From Plectrocnemia conspersa (taxonomy: Eukaryota > Arthropoda > Insecta > Trichoptera > Polycentropodidae): DNA of 64,000 nucleotides. The stretch spans positions 1 through 64,000 of the forward strand of contig VTFK01000588.1 in NCBI GenBank assembly GCA_009617715.1. The letters are read 5' to 3'. The position numbers and the translations under genes were made by a program. A model generated the notes under the pieces. That model saw only the letters and a program-made list of their open reading frames with translations. It did not search any database and was not told the DNA's origin. Of the stretch, positions 42,701-51,300 are shown piece by piece. Every line of letters starts with the position of its first letter. Within the stretch, counting starts at the first letter, position 1.

Positions 42701-45700
42701 GAATCAACTAATTAAAAATATTAAATAATTAATTTAAGTTTAAAAAATAAAGGAGCATTAAATGTTTAAAACTTTAAATAAGTACAAAGATTTATTTTAA
42801 TAATTACTGCTGCCAAAAAGACTCATTTAGTTGCTGTTTATGTGGATCTTATTGTCAATGTTCGATTGTAGCAACAATGATCTGCATACATTTCTGTAAT
42901 TATTATTCAAAGAGTTTTTTTTAATTATATTGTATTCGACTGATTGTTTGTAAACTTTTTTCTAGGCCATAGTTGTCATAAATAACTGATACTGAAGTGG
43001 TACATTGGGAGGAGAGGGAGTTCATTACTTGCGTTGTTGAACTATGTTTTAGAGTTTATTTCAAAATATTCTGTAACAAATATAAACTATTAGTTTATAT
43101 TTATAAAAGATAATTTAATAATAAATATTTTATTAACGTATAAATAAAAAAATCTGGCGAATATTTTCGGCATAAAAATATATGCTCAAATATTTTTATA
43201 AGATAGTTAGTATTTAATAACATTTTAATGCATGTTTATAATTAACAACTTTTGGTTAACGATGTGTTTTTAATTTGTCACATTCTTATTATAATTATTT
43301 TTTACGGATAAATATTTGAAAGCTTTAAGCAATAGGATATAAAAATTAGTTATATTTTAATACTTTGACAATAAATAACGTTTACTACGTATTTGACTAA
43401 TTAAAAAACGAAATACCAATAAAAAATATCATTCTGTTTAAGCGTCATCATTGTATTAAATTTATTGTTCGATTCGACTCTTTGAGTTTTTAATAGATAT
43501 TTTAAAGATCCGTGGTTCTGGATGGAAATGACATTGCTGAAAATAATTGCGTTGCCCTAAAAATTTCAGAACTTTTAGGACGCCAAACCTTATCTGCTTT
43601 ATAATTACGATTCATTTTAAATTCGAATTTATCTTATATATATATTATTTGTAAAATATTTGTTTTAACTATTACACAAAAACAAAGGAAAAGTAATGAA
43701 TAAATAAATAATAATATTGTAAATTAGCAAGATATGTTTTAAACGACCGCCTGGTTTGTCACTTAATAGCTGTAAGAAAAGTCGCACATGCGTGGTGATA
43801 GCAACAGGTCGCCTATCTTTGTCTATCAGTACATAGATACGCTGCCTCTTTACGTATTTACGACACAGGAAACGATTTACTCTTCTGCGACCATACGGGT
43901 AAAATACCACAATTTTTGTCGTCTAGAAACATTGCCAGAAAGTCACGAAAAAGTGTAGCGTAAAAAATTAAATTAAAAAAATATAGTCCGGTGAATTTAT
44001 ATATTTAATAAAATTAAATTGTATTTAAAAAACAGTTTTTATAAGAAAAAAAATAGTCTGATTCTATATAATTAAAATTATCTTAAGCCAAAGTGATTTG
44101 CGGTAAAAAAACTTGGTGAATAATTAGTATATGATAAAAATGTCTTTTCTCTTATACCTAAATATATTTATTTGCAAATAAAAACGCTACTTGAACTCTA
44201 TGTAATTTATGTATGATTTAATTACAGGCAAATTCCAACTAAACATTTTCTCTATCTCCTTATGGGTCTCATCACCGTTGCATTAATTGTTTTAAGTAAT
44301 CATGTATGTATTTTTTTTGTATTAATTTATGTATTGATCGTCTTAATATAAAACTACTGTTTGTAATATTTCAGTTGGAAAGCACATCTAGAGTATTGTT
44401 CTTATGGAAAGGTCAGATTGAAGAGCAGCGAGAGCGAGCAGCTGATATGAGACGAAGAAACGAAGCTCTAGTTTACAATATTTTACCTCCTCATGTGGCA
44501 GTGCACTTTATGGGCAATAAAAGAAGACAACATCACGAGTTGTATTCGCAAAGTTATGCTGAAGTCGGAGTATTGTTTGCATCAATGCCCAATTTTGCAG
44601 GTTATATGATAAAGTGTACCTAGGGACATGTTTGACAGAAATGTTTTATTTTATTTATTGGTGTGTCGGAAAATATACACAGCTCTTACAGACATAAATT
44701 TATAGGATAATAAAATAAAAATAAAATATGTTTATTAAAATTTTGTTATTACATATGTATTATCTAGAATCAATATATGTATGTGTCATCTATAGTTCCC
44801 AAAAGAATTATTATTTAATCTGTTAATATATAATACATATATAATTAAAATATTTTTTTGTTAAAATTATTACAGAATTTTATTCAGAAGAAACGGTTAA
44901 CAATCAAGGTTTAGAATGCCTACGCTTCCTTAACGAGGTTATATCAGATTTTGATGCTGTATGTATAAAATAATAGTAATAATAAAAAAAATATTTAGAT
45001 TAGACAACTATATTATGAATTTTAAACATTACAGTTACTGGAAAAAGCGCCATTCCAAGATATAATTAAAATTAAAACAATCGGCTCCTCGTACATGGCC
45101 GCCACCGGATTAAACCCTTCAAGGCATGTTAAGGTAAGTGTCACTGCATCGTACTATAAACTATACAAAAGAGATTATTTTTTGACTGATGATATATGAC
45201 GAATACAATGCTTTATTTTTATTTCAGGCGGATGATCCGATCACTGTTCGCTGGTTTCATTTGTCTTTATTAGTAGAGTTCGCTTTGGAGCTGAAGCAGG
45301 CTCTGCAATGCATCAACGAGCAATCGTTCAATCATTTCGTTTTGAAGATGGGCATTAATCATGGTCCGATTACGGCCGGAGTGATCGGAGCTAGAAAACC
45401 TCATTATGACATATGGGGTAATACAGTCAATGTAGCTTCACGAATGGAGAGTACAGGGAAAGCTGGGTGTATACAAGTAAATGATTTAAATATAGTTTAC
45501 TTTTAAGGCCGTATCGTTTATATATTCATATTGTTTTATGTATAATTTCAGGTCACTGAAGACACATCCAATATATTGAAAAATTTTGGCTATAAGTTTG
45601 AACAGCGCGGTCTTGTGTCGGTCAAAGGAAAAGGGCAGCTATTAACGTATTATCTTTTGGGCAAAGATGGATATGATAATATGCCAGAACCCATAATTGA

Positions 45701-48392
45701 ACATACTGCACTGGTATGTATTAATATATATTTGTATGAAAATTAAAACGAGGTGTTAAAAATATTTGCTATCTGCTAACCAATATGTATTTTTATTTAT
45801 AATAATATTTTACAAACTTCGAACAGTAATATAGCAAAAAGCTGACTTTAGAATACTTTCGGAAAGTAAGATATTTTTACAAAAAAAATATTTTTGAAGT
45901 CGATAATGTGTTTGTTGAGTTCGCCCTTATTATTCTCAATGGTTTATATTATTAATACAATAGAACGGAAAATTTGGGTCGTGCTATTTGGGTGCCCGTT
46001 TATGTGTGAGTGAGCCATAGGAAGGATATTTCAACACAATTGCCTTATTTGTAATTACGTATTGCAAAACGTTGTATTGGTATTTTTAGCCCCCCAACTA
46101 CACGTTTTGTAGCAAATCAAAGCCGTGCTTAGAAATTTTGTAAAATACAGTAGTTTTATAAGACTTATTAGCAATTACGAACACGCGTCCGTTTCAATAC
46201 AAATTTCGTTCTATATTTCAAATAATGCGATATTTTATGGAACGTATCTACCGTGTAAATTAGGGGAAGAGTATACTTTAAGGTTTGGGAACCCTACGGG
46301 TGCGACTTCGAAGCCAGTGAGTGAATCTAGTTAGAGTTGTATTGCATTATATTTAGAATTGCGTCAGACGATAAATGGCGAGATGTTTTCTCCGAGCGGT
46401 GGTGGAGAAGCTGGCTAAGGGATGATATCAGTAAACAATCCTTAGAGTTTTGATTGGTGTGGCAGCAACAGTATATTCTCCGAGCGGTAGTGAAAAAGCT
46501 GGCGGCGGAATGTGTGCGTCCATGACCGTGTGTTGTCCGCGGGCGGCAGGTGTATGCTAGTCTCGTCTGCGAGTGACCGCTTGTGACTACCTTCTCCTCA
46601 TCGTAGTCCAAGCTTAAATATCCAGGGCTACAAAGCTTACTGATCAATCACAATTCTGCAGCGATCATCTAGCCATTCGCTGCAGTCGCTTCTTAGATCG
46701 GTAAAATTGGCATACGCCTTTAGAGAGCGACATTCGCTTGATAGGCATTGTCCAAGATCGTATCTTGTGGATCCAATGATTTATTATTTTCATGACCGTT
46801 TCGCAACAAAGAAATATTTTCTCAATGACGAAGAATATTTACTGTAAGAACATAATTCGTGTTATTTATGCGATTTTTTGTGGTCGTAACGAGTGTTGTG
46901 TGGTTCTTGTTGATAGATGCTCATTTTAGTCACAATAAATTAACGTAAGTTTAAAAAAAAAACCGTGTTAAACGTGGACAGTGTGTGGTTGCCACAGTAC
47001 TATTAAAAAGTTACCTAGATAAGACTGAAAAATGTGTTTTTTTTTAAATAAAATTTCTAAAGATTTTAATCTGATTTAATTTATTAATTTAAATTCGAGT
47101 ATCTGATTTAAAAAAAATATTATATTTAATATAACATAAGCATATAGTAAATATTTTTTAAATAGCCTCTTATAGACACTAAGGCAATATACTGACATCA
47201 GACATTATATTTCATAGATTTATATAAAAAAAATTAACTTTACGTAACTTAATCTATGTAGAGGTTTGTAATATTGTTATCAAAATGCTGTTCAAAAAAA
47301 TATCATAATAAAAATATCCAACAAAACTAAGAACAGACAATCAATGACACTAAATTTTAATAAGCTCTATAAGTAACAAATTTATTATTGTTCACAACCT
47401 TTTAAATGATGTTGCTGAGGTTCCAAAAAAATCTTTTCCATCGGTAATCTAGTAAAGAAACATCTGCGAGTCCGTGGTCTCATATTAGAAAAATAATGCG
47501 AGCTAAAGGTTTTCATCAATAATATTTAGACTGACGACACAAGATAAAATGTCTTAGGTATCAAAACATAAAAATACTCGAAAATACATTGGAATCATTT
47601 ATCAGGACAAGTAGAAACATAAACACAACTCTAAACATATAGCTTGACGAGAATGTAAGTTTTCAATTTACAAGAAACAACTGTTTAAAATTTATTGAAT
47701 ATTTTGACCTCTTAGTATGTCGTGGGATTACGTATGCTTTTTTTATTGCTGGTAATTAGCTTTTAAGTACCTTATCCACTTCCTTTTTGCTTGTTATCCA
47801 TGGTTTTTGGTTATCTATTGACAAACATATGGACCCACAAGGTATATAAGTCAATGACAAAACAAAATGCTTTGGTAATATGTACATTCTTTGTATATAT
47901 GTAAGTCATTCTAGATTTTCTAATCTTACTATTTACTATCAATGTGATTATTTAAATATCGATTTATGTCGTGTATAAATGTTAGCAAAAATACTCACAG
48001 AGCAATATTTAGTATAAACAAAATTAAAAACTTTTATAAATTACATTGTATAGAAACTAATAAAACAAGTTATTTTACTAATTGCTAATAATAATCTTAA
48101 TCTATTTCAGCCTGTCGATACACACATTGAACAACCCAAACCTGCAGACGTCCAAGACGTGAACTTTAATGAGAAACCTACACCTCCAATGAACAACGGA
48201 GTCCCCAAAAGTCCTAATGGCAGCGTTCCGAGGCTCTACAATGGAGTGGCTCCACTGTCTCCCTCTTGTAAAGAGAGTGCCCCAAACGAAGCCGTCAAAA
48301 ACTGTGAAAAACGCAAATTATTACCGCAAGAAAATTCGTGCACTGATCTCAACATCGACTCTCGTGAAAGTGACGCTCTGTTAAAAAATTAA
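6619..48392 (+). CDS. Ac3: adenylyl cyclase type 3 (Ac3), 3' partial gene, 13 exons
   Basis: Gene-level entry. Membrane adenylyl cyclases turn ATP into cAMP and are normally G-protein controlled; in Drosophila Ac3 is known to act downstream of the PDF receptor in clock neurons. Joined exons 6619-6757, 18348-18518, 29548-29660, 40047-40296, 41244-41357, 41439-41665, 44228-44303, 44375-44600, 44876-44958, 45035-45133, 45228-45476, 45552-45713 and 48111-48392 give about 729 residues: end of C1a, acidic C1b, six membrane segments, C2, tail. All introns are GT-AG and phases match at every junction. Human ADCY3 is about 1,140 residues, so roughly 400-450 N-terminal residues (six membrane segments and the C1a metal-binding core) are upstream of the window. 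Family assignment is from remembered consensus blocks, not a search; type 3 is favoured by the [20 protein letters not shown] series and the PEME motif of C1b. Confidence 0.93.
7435..8545 (-). mobile_element. hAT-superfamily DNA transposon, internally deleted, with 8-bp target duplication
   Basis: The ends are inverted copies of TAGAGTCTCCAATT (7435-7448 and 8532-8545), followed by subterminal ACTCGAGTA repeats. The element is flanked on both sides by the same 8 bases, GACCAGGC (7427-7434 and 8546-8553), the target-duplication length of hAT elements. Inside, the minus strand keeps the C-terminal dimerisation motif of a hAT transposase. At 1.1 kb it is far below the 2.5-4 kb of an autonomous copy, so it is a deletion derivative, probably moved in trans. 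Confidence 0.93.
7610..7880 (-). pseudogene. hAT transposase C-terminal (hATC) remnant
   Basis: On the minus strand the frame reads [20 protein letters not shown], then [14 protein letters not shown] and [12 protein letters not shown], ending in TAA at 7612-7610. The PTST-ERVFS-G sequence and the following L-LLFLK are the hATC dimerisation signature. About 40 upstream codons (EFKKFY and onward to 7880) look like the preceding linker but lie in another frame, so a frameshift is present. DDE catalytic and BED-finger portions are missing. Confidence 0.88.
8907..9330 (-). mobile_element. Tc1-like transposon remnant (one end plus transposase C-terminus)
   Basis: On the minus strand the sequence reads [20 protein letters not shown], then [15 protein letters not shown], a stop, and further frames with KINLREKLQ and [17 protein letters not shown]. 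These match the Tc1 WPxQSPDLNPIE signature and the SMPRR-xxVIKAKG ending of Tc1 transposases. The + strand edge TA|CAGACTTGGCCATAATAATG at 8905 resembles a Tc1 terminal repeat with its TA target. The other end and the N-terminal part are absent; several stops show decay. Confidence 0.85.
14279..15060 (+). pseudogene. mariner transposase remnant, copy A
   Basis: Plus-strand fragments in changing frames: an N-terminus ([19 protein letters not shown]), the helix-turn-helix ([20 protein letters not shown], then [15 protein letters not shown]), [17 protein letters not shown] with the first catalytic Asp region, [28 protein letters not shown], and near the end [14 protein letters not shown]. These follow the order of mariner transposases (WVPHEL, DEKWVLYDN, WW-KGIIHYELL, HDNARPH). 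Stops, frameshifts and a large N-terminal deletion show it is dead. The same family appears inverted at 62010-62290. Confidence 0.92.
16515..16590 (+). repeat. dispersed repeat, copy C
   Basis: About 75 bases share the core AGTTGTTGATTGT and AGTTGTAAC and their spacing with 61178-61252. Both are degenerate. Nothing codes; an old transposon fragment is the likely origin. Confidence 0.45.
18348..18518 (+). CDS. Ac3: Ac3 exon: C1b linker, acidic and Asn/Lys-rich
   Basis: Acceptor ttttcag ends at 18347 and donor gtaagt starts at 18519. The 171-nt exon is 57 whole codons, phase 0 at both ends, and encodes a hydrophilic low-complexity stretch rich in Gly, Asn, Lys, Asp and Glu (for example [20 protein letters not shown]). 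C1b linkers are poorly conserved and intrinsically disordered in this family, and human ADCY3 also has a Gly/Asn/Ser/Glu-rich segment here, so the composition fits. Being symmetric, the exon could be skipped without a frameshift. The call rests on open frame, clean splice sites and phase rather than on sequence similarity. Confidence 0.82.
21600..22400 (-). pseudogene. jockey/I-type LINE reverse-transcriptase fragment
   Basis: On the minus strand, in changing frames: [11 protein letters not shown] (22352-22369), [42 protein letters not shown] (21893-21904 for YAHD), [18 protein letters not shown] and [15 protein letters not shown]. They follow the order of non-LTR reverse transcriptases (PIxKKG, GFR, YTDFxKAFD, YADD, KC, DLGV, LEYGSxxWNP). 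The catalytic YADD has become YAHD, and frameshifts and stops are frequent. Clade (jockey or relatives) is inferred from YTDxxKAF and LEYGS. Confidence 0.9.
23218..23317 (+). repeat. two-copy 50-bp tandem duplication
   Basis: Units at 23218-23267 and 23268-23317, both starting TCGAGTTACGTCAATGTT and ending ATATTGAATTT, differ at only a few positions. No coding potential. Confidence 0.9.
23468..23513 (+). repeat. two-copy 23-bp tandem repeat
   Basis: ATATAAAATATTTTAAATTGTA appears twice in a row with one differing base at the unit start. AT-rich replication-slippage type repeat. Confidence 0.85.
27173..27225. repeat. near-perfect inverted repeat (hairpin)
   Basis: Arms 27173-27193 and 27203-27225 are reverse complements (AATGTAACATGCT core) apart from a 2-bp indel, around a 9-bp loop. 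It could be a small foldback element or a hairpin RNA; no flanking duplication was seen. Confidence 0.75.
28550..28680 (+). repeat. dispersed repeat, copy B (possible SINE fragment)
   Basis: Matches copy A at 6328-6473 in order and spacing. Read on the minus strand it holds GGGTTTGAATTC, close to a tRNA B box, which would fit a tRNA-derived SINE, but no A box or poly(A) tail is clear. Confidence 0.55.
29548..29660 (+). CDS. Ac3: Ac3 exon: C1b linker, basic helical segment
   Basis: Acceptor atttttag ends at 29547 and donor gtaagt starts at 29661. The 113-nt exon ends two bases into a codon, which is completed by the first base of the exon at 40047 to give Lys. It encodes an acidic start ([15 protein letters not shown]) and then [17 protein letters not shown], a likely amphipathic helix at the position of the LNQLLNEALLER-type helix before the second membrane block of vertebrate ADCY3. 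The assignment is inferred from phase, position and helix character. Confidence 0.86.
32427..32445 (+). repeat. (CA)n microsatellite
   Basis: About nine CA units in an uninterrupted run. Confidence 0.9.
33570..34261 (-). mobile_element. piggyBac-like element with perfect ends and TTAA duplications
   Basis: The ends are exact inverted copies of CCCTTAAATGCATG (33570-33583 and 34248-34261), and TTAA flanks both sides (33566-33569 and 34262-34265), the piggyBac target. Inside the right end are two imperfect palindromes, GTTGCAGATTTGCAAC and TGTTACACATATGTAACA, like the internal repeats of piggyBac elements. The minus strand retains a Cys-rich C-terminal fragment. The 692-bp length excludes a full transposase, so this is a deletion derivative. 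Confidence 0.93.
33790..33905 (-). pseudogene. piggyBac transposase Cys-rich C-terminal domain remnant
   Basis: On the minus strand the frame reads [32 protein letters not shown] and then KKKNCLNNF. Spacing C-x-C-x11-C-x4-C-x7-C-x2-CF resembles the zinc-binding Cys-rich domain that ends piggyBac transposases (C..C, then C..C, LC..CF..YH). The usual final His is replaced or lost. The catalytic DDD core is absent from the element. Confidence 0.78.
40047..40296 (+). CDS. Ac3: Ac3 exon: end of C1b and membrane segments 7-8
   Basis: Acceptor gtttcag ends at 40046. After the split Lys codon the exon encodes [18 protein letters not shown], which aligns with the FLLTM-F-DPEME-Y block of vertebrate ADCY3 just before the second membrane set, then two hydrophobic segments (Ala/Leu/Val-rich, about residues 36-60 and 67-85 of the exon). 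The donor used here, ACG followed by gtattt at 40297, is weak but gives the loop length expected from ADCY3. A much stronger donor, AAAG followed by gtacgt at 40333, lies 36 nt downstream in the same phase and would add 12 residues. Confidence 0.86.
40297..40332 (+). other. Ac3: possible alternative exon extension (downstream donor)
   Basis: Thirty-six bases between two candidate 5' splice sites. They are open in the cyclase frame (12 codons) and end in AAAG|gtacgt, a near-consensus donor. Inclusion lengthens the cytoplasmic loop after membrane segment 8 by 12 residues ([12 protein letters not shown]). The homology-based loop length argues against it and the donor strength argues for it. Confidence 0.45.
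40333..41243 (+). other. Ac3 intron (about 0.9 kb)
   Basis: AT-rich intron ending in the acceptor atttttcag-type tract at 41231-41243. Near its start, 9-bp arms CGAAAGGCT and AGCCTTTCG (about 40417-40469) form a long-looped inverted repeat. Nothing codes. Confidence 0.7.
41244..41357 (+). CDS. Ac3: Ac3 exon: loop and membrane segment 9
   Basis: Acceptor tttcag ends at 41243; the weak donor gtataa follows ATG at 41358. Thirty-eight whole codons: a basic cytoplasmic loop ([14 protein letters not shown]) and then a hydrophobic helix ([19 protein letters not shown]). This aligns in position with the Trp/Arg-containing loop and the next helix of ADCY3. The opposite strand is also open for 121 codons (41240-41605), which I treat as a shadow of the coding frame. 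Confidence 0.88.
41439..41665 (+). CDS. Ac3: Ac3 exon: extracellular loop with N-glycosylation site, membrane segments 10-11
   Basis: Separated from the previous exon by an 81-bp intron; acceptor tttgcag ends at 41438 and donor gtatgt starts at 41666, inside CCT TT|G. The exon encodes an outward loop with the sequon NCT, two Ala/Leu/Gly-rich hydrophobic helices, and then [14 protein letters not shown], comparable in position to the CPVFDEYD block of ADCY3. It ends two bases into a Leu codon completed at 44228. The extracellular loops are short compared with the vertebrate protein. Base composition is clearly richer in GC than the introns. Confidence 0.9.
41666..44227 (+). other. 2.6-kb Ac3 intron
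   Basis: Donor gtatgt and acceptor attacag, phase 2. Two GC-richer patches, about 41960-42070 and 43740-43900, are open on the minus strand for tens of codons (43665-43910 gives 81 codons), but I recognise no domain. The rest is AT-rich without genes. Confidence 0.7.
44228..44303 (+). CDS. Ac3: Ac3 exon: membrane segment 12
   Basis: Acceptor attacag ends at 44227 and donor gtatgt starts at 44304. One base completes Leu, then 25 codons encode [13 protein letters not shown] and a hydrophobic helix [12 protein letters not shown], the last membrane span before the second catalytic domain. ADCY3 has the same layout (short polar loop PSKYS, helix, then the LFLWK block). Confidence 0.92.
44375..44600 (+). 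CDS. Ac3: Ac3 exon: helix and start of catalytic domain C2
   Basis: Acceptor atttcag ends at 44374; donor gttata starts at 44601 after the first base of a Glu codon. It encodes the signalling helix after span 12 ([34 protein letters not shown]) and the start of C2 ([21 protein letters not shown]). The series LFLWK, RR-NEALV-N-LP-HVA-HF-G and ELYSQSY is the strongest evidence for subtype 3. The RRRNEALV stretch corresponds to the coiled helix that couples the membrane domain to the catalytic core. Confidence 0.97.
44876..44958 (+). CDS. Ac3: Ac3 exon: C2 catalytic domain, part 2
   Basis: Acceptor attacag ends at 44875 and donor gtatgt starts at 44959. It completes Glu and encodes [20 protein letters not shown] and VISDFDA. 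The block [19 protein letters not shown] is diagnostic of membrane cyclase C2 domains and is nearly identical to ADCY3. Flanked by introns of 275 and 76 bp. Confidence 0.97.
45035..45133 (+). CDS. Ac3: Ac3 exon: C2 adenine-binding Lys segment
   Basis: Acceptor attacag ends at 45034 and donor gtaagt starts at 45134; 33 whole codons. Contains [15 protein letters not shown]; the Lys of this motif contacts the adenine ring of ATP in solved cyclase structures, and it is present. The second Ser replaces the usual Thr of IGSTYMAA, a conservative change. Flanking introns are 76 and 94 bp. Confidence 0.97.
45228..45476 (+). CDS. Ac3: Ac3 exon: C2 catalytic core
   Basis: Acceptor tttcag ends at 45227 and donor gtaaat starts at 45477; 83 whole codons. 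Encodes the INEQSFNHF helix, [21 protein letters not shown] and [14 protein letters not shown]. The catalytic C2 residues are intact: the adenine-selective Asp of YDIWG (codon 45408-45410), the transition-state Asn (45429-45431) and Arg (45441-45443). The [11 protein letters not shown] wording, with His rather than Gln before Tyr, matches ADCY3. So this copy should be catalytically competent. Confidence 0.98.
45552..45713 (+). CDS. Ac3: Ac3 exon: end of C2 domain
   Basis: Acceptor atttcag ends at 45551 and donor gtatgt starts at 45714; 54 whole codons. Encodes [20 protein letters not shown], then [19 protein letters not shown]. The Lys in VKGKG contacts the ATP triphosphate in family structures and is present. 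The GKD ending after the last strand resembles ADCY3 (LKGRDK). A short acidic linker follows and continues in the terminal exon. Confidence 0.97.
45714..48110 (+). other. 2.4-kb Ac3 intron
   Basis: Phase-0 intron, donor gtatgt and acceptor atttcag. Its middle, 46230-46800, is a distinctly GC-richer block described separately. The rest is AT-rich and codes for nothing recognised. Confidence 0.75.
46230..46800. repeat. GC-richer block with internal duplication and hairpin; possible mobile-element fragment
   Basis: A roughly 570-bp segment with base composition unlike the surrounding intron. CTCCGAGCGGT-GTG-A-AAGCTGGC occurs twice, around 46390 and 46476. A perfect 9-bp inverted repeat (46656-46664 and 46677-46685, CTGCAGCGA) forms a hairpin. 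On the minus strand a TATTTAAG box lies near 46615, and a 106-codon frame (46327-46647) is open without recognisable domain. It could be a solo LTR or another element fragment, but I could not find matching termini or a target duplication. Confidence 0.4.
48111..48392 (+). CDS. Ac3: Ac3 terminal exon: C-terminal cytoplasmic tail and stop
   Basis: Acceptor atttcag ends at 48110; the frame from exon 45552-45713 continues for 93 codons to TAA at 48390-48392. The tail is hydrophilic and Pro/Asn/Ser-rich, with two NGV-containing, SP-ending units ([26 protein letters not shown]) that are potential proline-directed kinase sites, and it ends DALLKN. The tail after C2 is not conserved across the family, so the call rests on phase, open frame and the in-frame stop. 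Confidence 0.9.
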   Translation, partial: PVDTHIEQPKPADVQDVNFNEKPTPPMNNGVPKSPNGSVPRLYNGVAPLSPSCKESAPNEAVKNCEKRKLLPQENSCTDLNIDSRESDALLKN

Positions 48393-51300
48393 AACGTTGT
48401 GAAATACTGACATTTTTGTGTCACCGAAACATAACGACAACGGCCTATAAACTTTTATACTCGCTTACTATTTGTGAATCGTCACCGTCGTTTTGCTCCG
48501 ATGTACCACGATTATATTTAAGTCTTCTCTAAGTGTTTAGAAACTCATCTCAATCTATATGTTTGCTTATTTGCAAATATATTTTTCGTTCTAAACGCTT
48601 ATAAATGTTAGGTGCCCTCTATGAGGTGTCTCGTAATTTAAAAATGAACATGAAATTTCGATAGTCGCACTCAAAGGTAGCCTCTGTGTGTTTGAAATTA
48701 TTTATTGATTCATTGAGTGGTTCAGGGCTGTTTTGAGTGTGTCTTTGAATTGAAGAAATACTCAATTTGCACTCTAGTAGTATTTAAAGATACTTATAAA
48801 CACGGCAATAGTTTCACTATTAAATTTATTGACTTAACCGTTTAATAATTTATTTGAATATTACAACAAATATCAAGTCACTGATAGTATTATATTAGGA
48901 TATAACTATGATTTATCGTTAAGTATTTATTATTAGGTTATTGAATTAATGAGTCATTTAGTGGCAGTTTGGCATATCTGCAAATATATATACATATACA
49001 TATATCATAAATTGCTTTTTTAAATTAGGTATATTAAATTATATTGACTGCTATATACTGCTTATGTTATTCTTAAACTTTTGTGTAGATAGTTTCAATA
49101 ATAATATAAGCTGTTTTAGAAAAAAAAACAACTATTTTTCAAATAATAAAAATCTTTTTTAATTGGACCACTCTGTCACGGAAAGACTCAAATATTTACG
49201 TATGAAATTATTTTTATAAATCACTATGCAAAATTTTGTAAAACATCTCATATCAAATTACATTGAGAATTATAACACCTACTTTTCTTATTGTTTTATA
49301 CTGGCATGTATCTGTCTAAAATATTTATTTAAGACGTCACAGATAAATGGAAGCAAATTAGGATTTGACTGTAAAAGAAAAGTGCATGATATTGTATGTC
49401 ATTACTTCACAAGTAAATTTATGCACTTTCTAAATTTACATTAGTTATTTTTATTTTATAAAAATTATTTATTTTGAAAAAATACTTAAAACCCATACAC
49501 AAACTATAAACGACGATAAATAGTATTATGAAAAAATCAATTTAAAGCTGTGTCTTGGGCTCTAGGTTGTAAATTTGAATTTTTAAGTATAGTAGTCTTT
49601 TGAGACTTAAATCCATTTTCATATGACGTCTTCATTTCTAAACGTAATGGTCCTAATGTTTTTTTTATTTAAAAAAAATGTGATGTTTTAATTAGAATAT
49701 TATTTTTTTAATAAATAAACGTTTTATTTTCATACATTTTACATTTTTTTAAAGGCAACTATTACCATTATTTGCCCATAATACAGGGTGTATTTATTAT
49801 TATTGGTTATATTGCATTAATCGAAGTACAGTACGACCAAAATCATTTTACTTGCGAATGCAATCATTTCCAAAATATTAACACAAATGGATATCATGAA
49901 TGGCAATGCACATTTTATTATTATTATATTTATCTTTATATATCTCTTTATAAAAAAGCCAATTTACATTCCATTTTGTAATAAATTCAATATTTTTAAT
50001 ATATAATATATTTTTAGCTATAAACTTCATTTTATAAAGTCATATATTATAATACATAAAATGTGTATCTTTATAATTTTCATAGAAAGGCCTATTAATT
50101 TAAATCAAAATGAATAGTATTATTAGGCCTAAGGTGGTTATTTTAATTTTTAGATAAATGAAAATTATATTTCAATTGATATTCTAAAGATTTTTTGTAA
50201 AAGCACAAAATTAACGATGATGAAAGATATTTTTCTAATATTTTTATTTAATCTAAATATCATTCCAACGCTATGAAACATTATCACTTAATTTCATTGT
50301 TGTATGGACTACGAAACTATCTTCGTAATTTTAGACTTTTAACGTAATGATAGTTGAATGTGATATTTTTTCCAGACTACGTCTGCTATGTTACATACAT
50401 ATGTATAATAAAAAAGTAGTCTCTCATTTTTTAGGTGCATAAATAGTCTATGTAATACATTGAAATTTCTTCTATCTAGATATGTGTGGTAGACCAGGCA
50501 CTGCGGCTTAACCACATAGTTTTATTGAATATTATTGTGATGTAGATTTAATATAATAAAATAGATTTTAACATTACATAGAGTGAAACTCTTGTTAGTA
50601 TATTATAATTAAAATGTGATTAATGTGTCTGAAAGCTTATCATGTTTGATGTAAAGCTTTATTCTTTTTTATATTTATTGCATTAAATTTTATTTGGCCT
50701 ACTGAAATTAAACATGGTTTTATATCATTTGATTAGATTTAGAGTACCGTATAATTGATCTACATATTTATAATCTATAAAACTGTATTACTTTTCGGTC
50801 CCTTTGATATACTACATAAAGCAAAGATTAAAGCATTTTAACGCGCACATAAAAACAGCATTACATTCAATTTACGTTTATTAATGAAAAATATTTTTAA
50901 TAAAAAAATATTGAGATATGAAAAAGGAAACGAGACAAATAATGTAAAGCGATGAAGATGAGATTTATTCTTAAAAAAATATGTTTTATAAATGAATTTA
51001 TAAAACACATGTCCAAAAACTAAAACTGAGTGGTAGTCATCATTGGCGTTGAGTGGTTGGAATATTTATTTCTGTGTTTTAATAATTAAAAATGTGTTTT
51101 ATGTGCTGTTAGTTTTAAGTGAATTAATCGATGTTATATTTATATCAAACAATATATTATTCGAATATTAAATGATTGTATCGGAAAAAATCATAGTGAC
51201 TGCAGATTAAAATAAAATACATTATACATGTCTGTATTACTTCTTTTTCTTAGCATTCCTATCAGCTGTATAAAATTAAAAGTCATTAAAATTAATGAGT

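Noticed and set aside
43665..43910. 81-codon basic minus-strand open frame inside an Ac3 intron
   Set aside because: Contains [17 protein letters not shown] but no recognised family, start context or splice site; too little support to call a gene.
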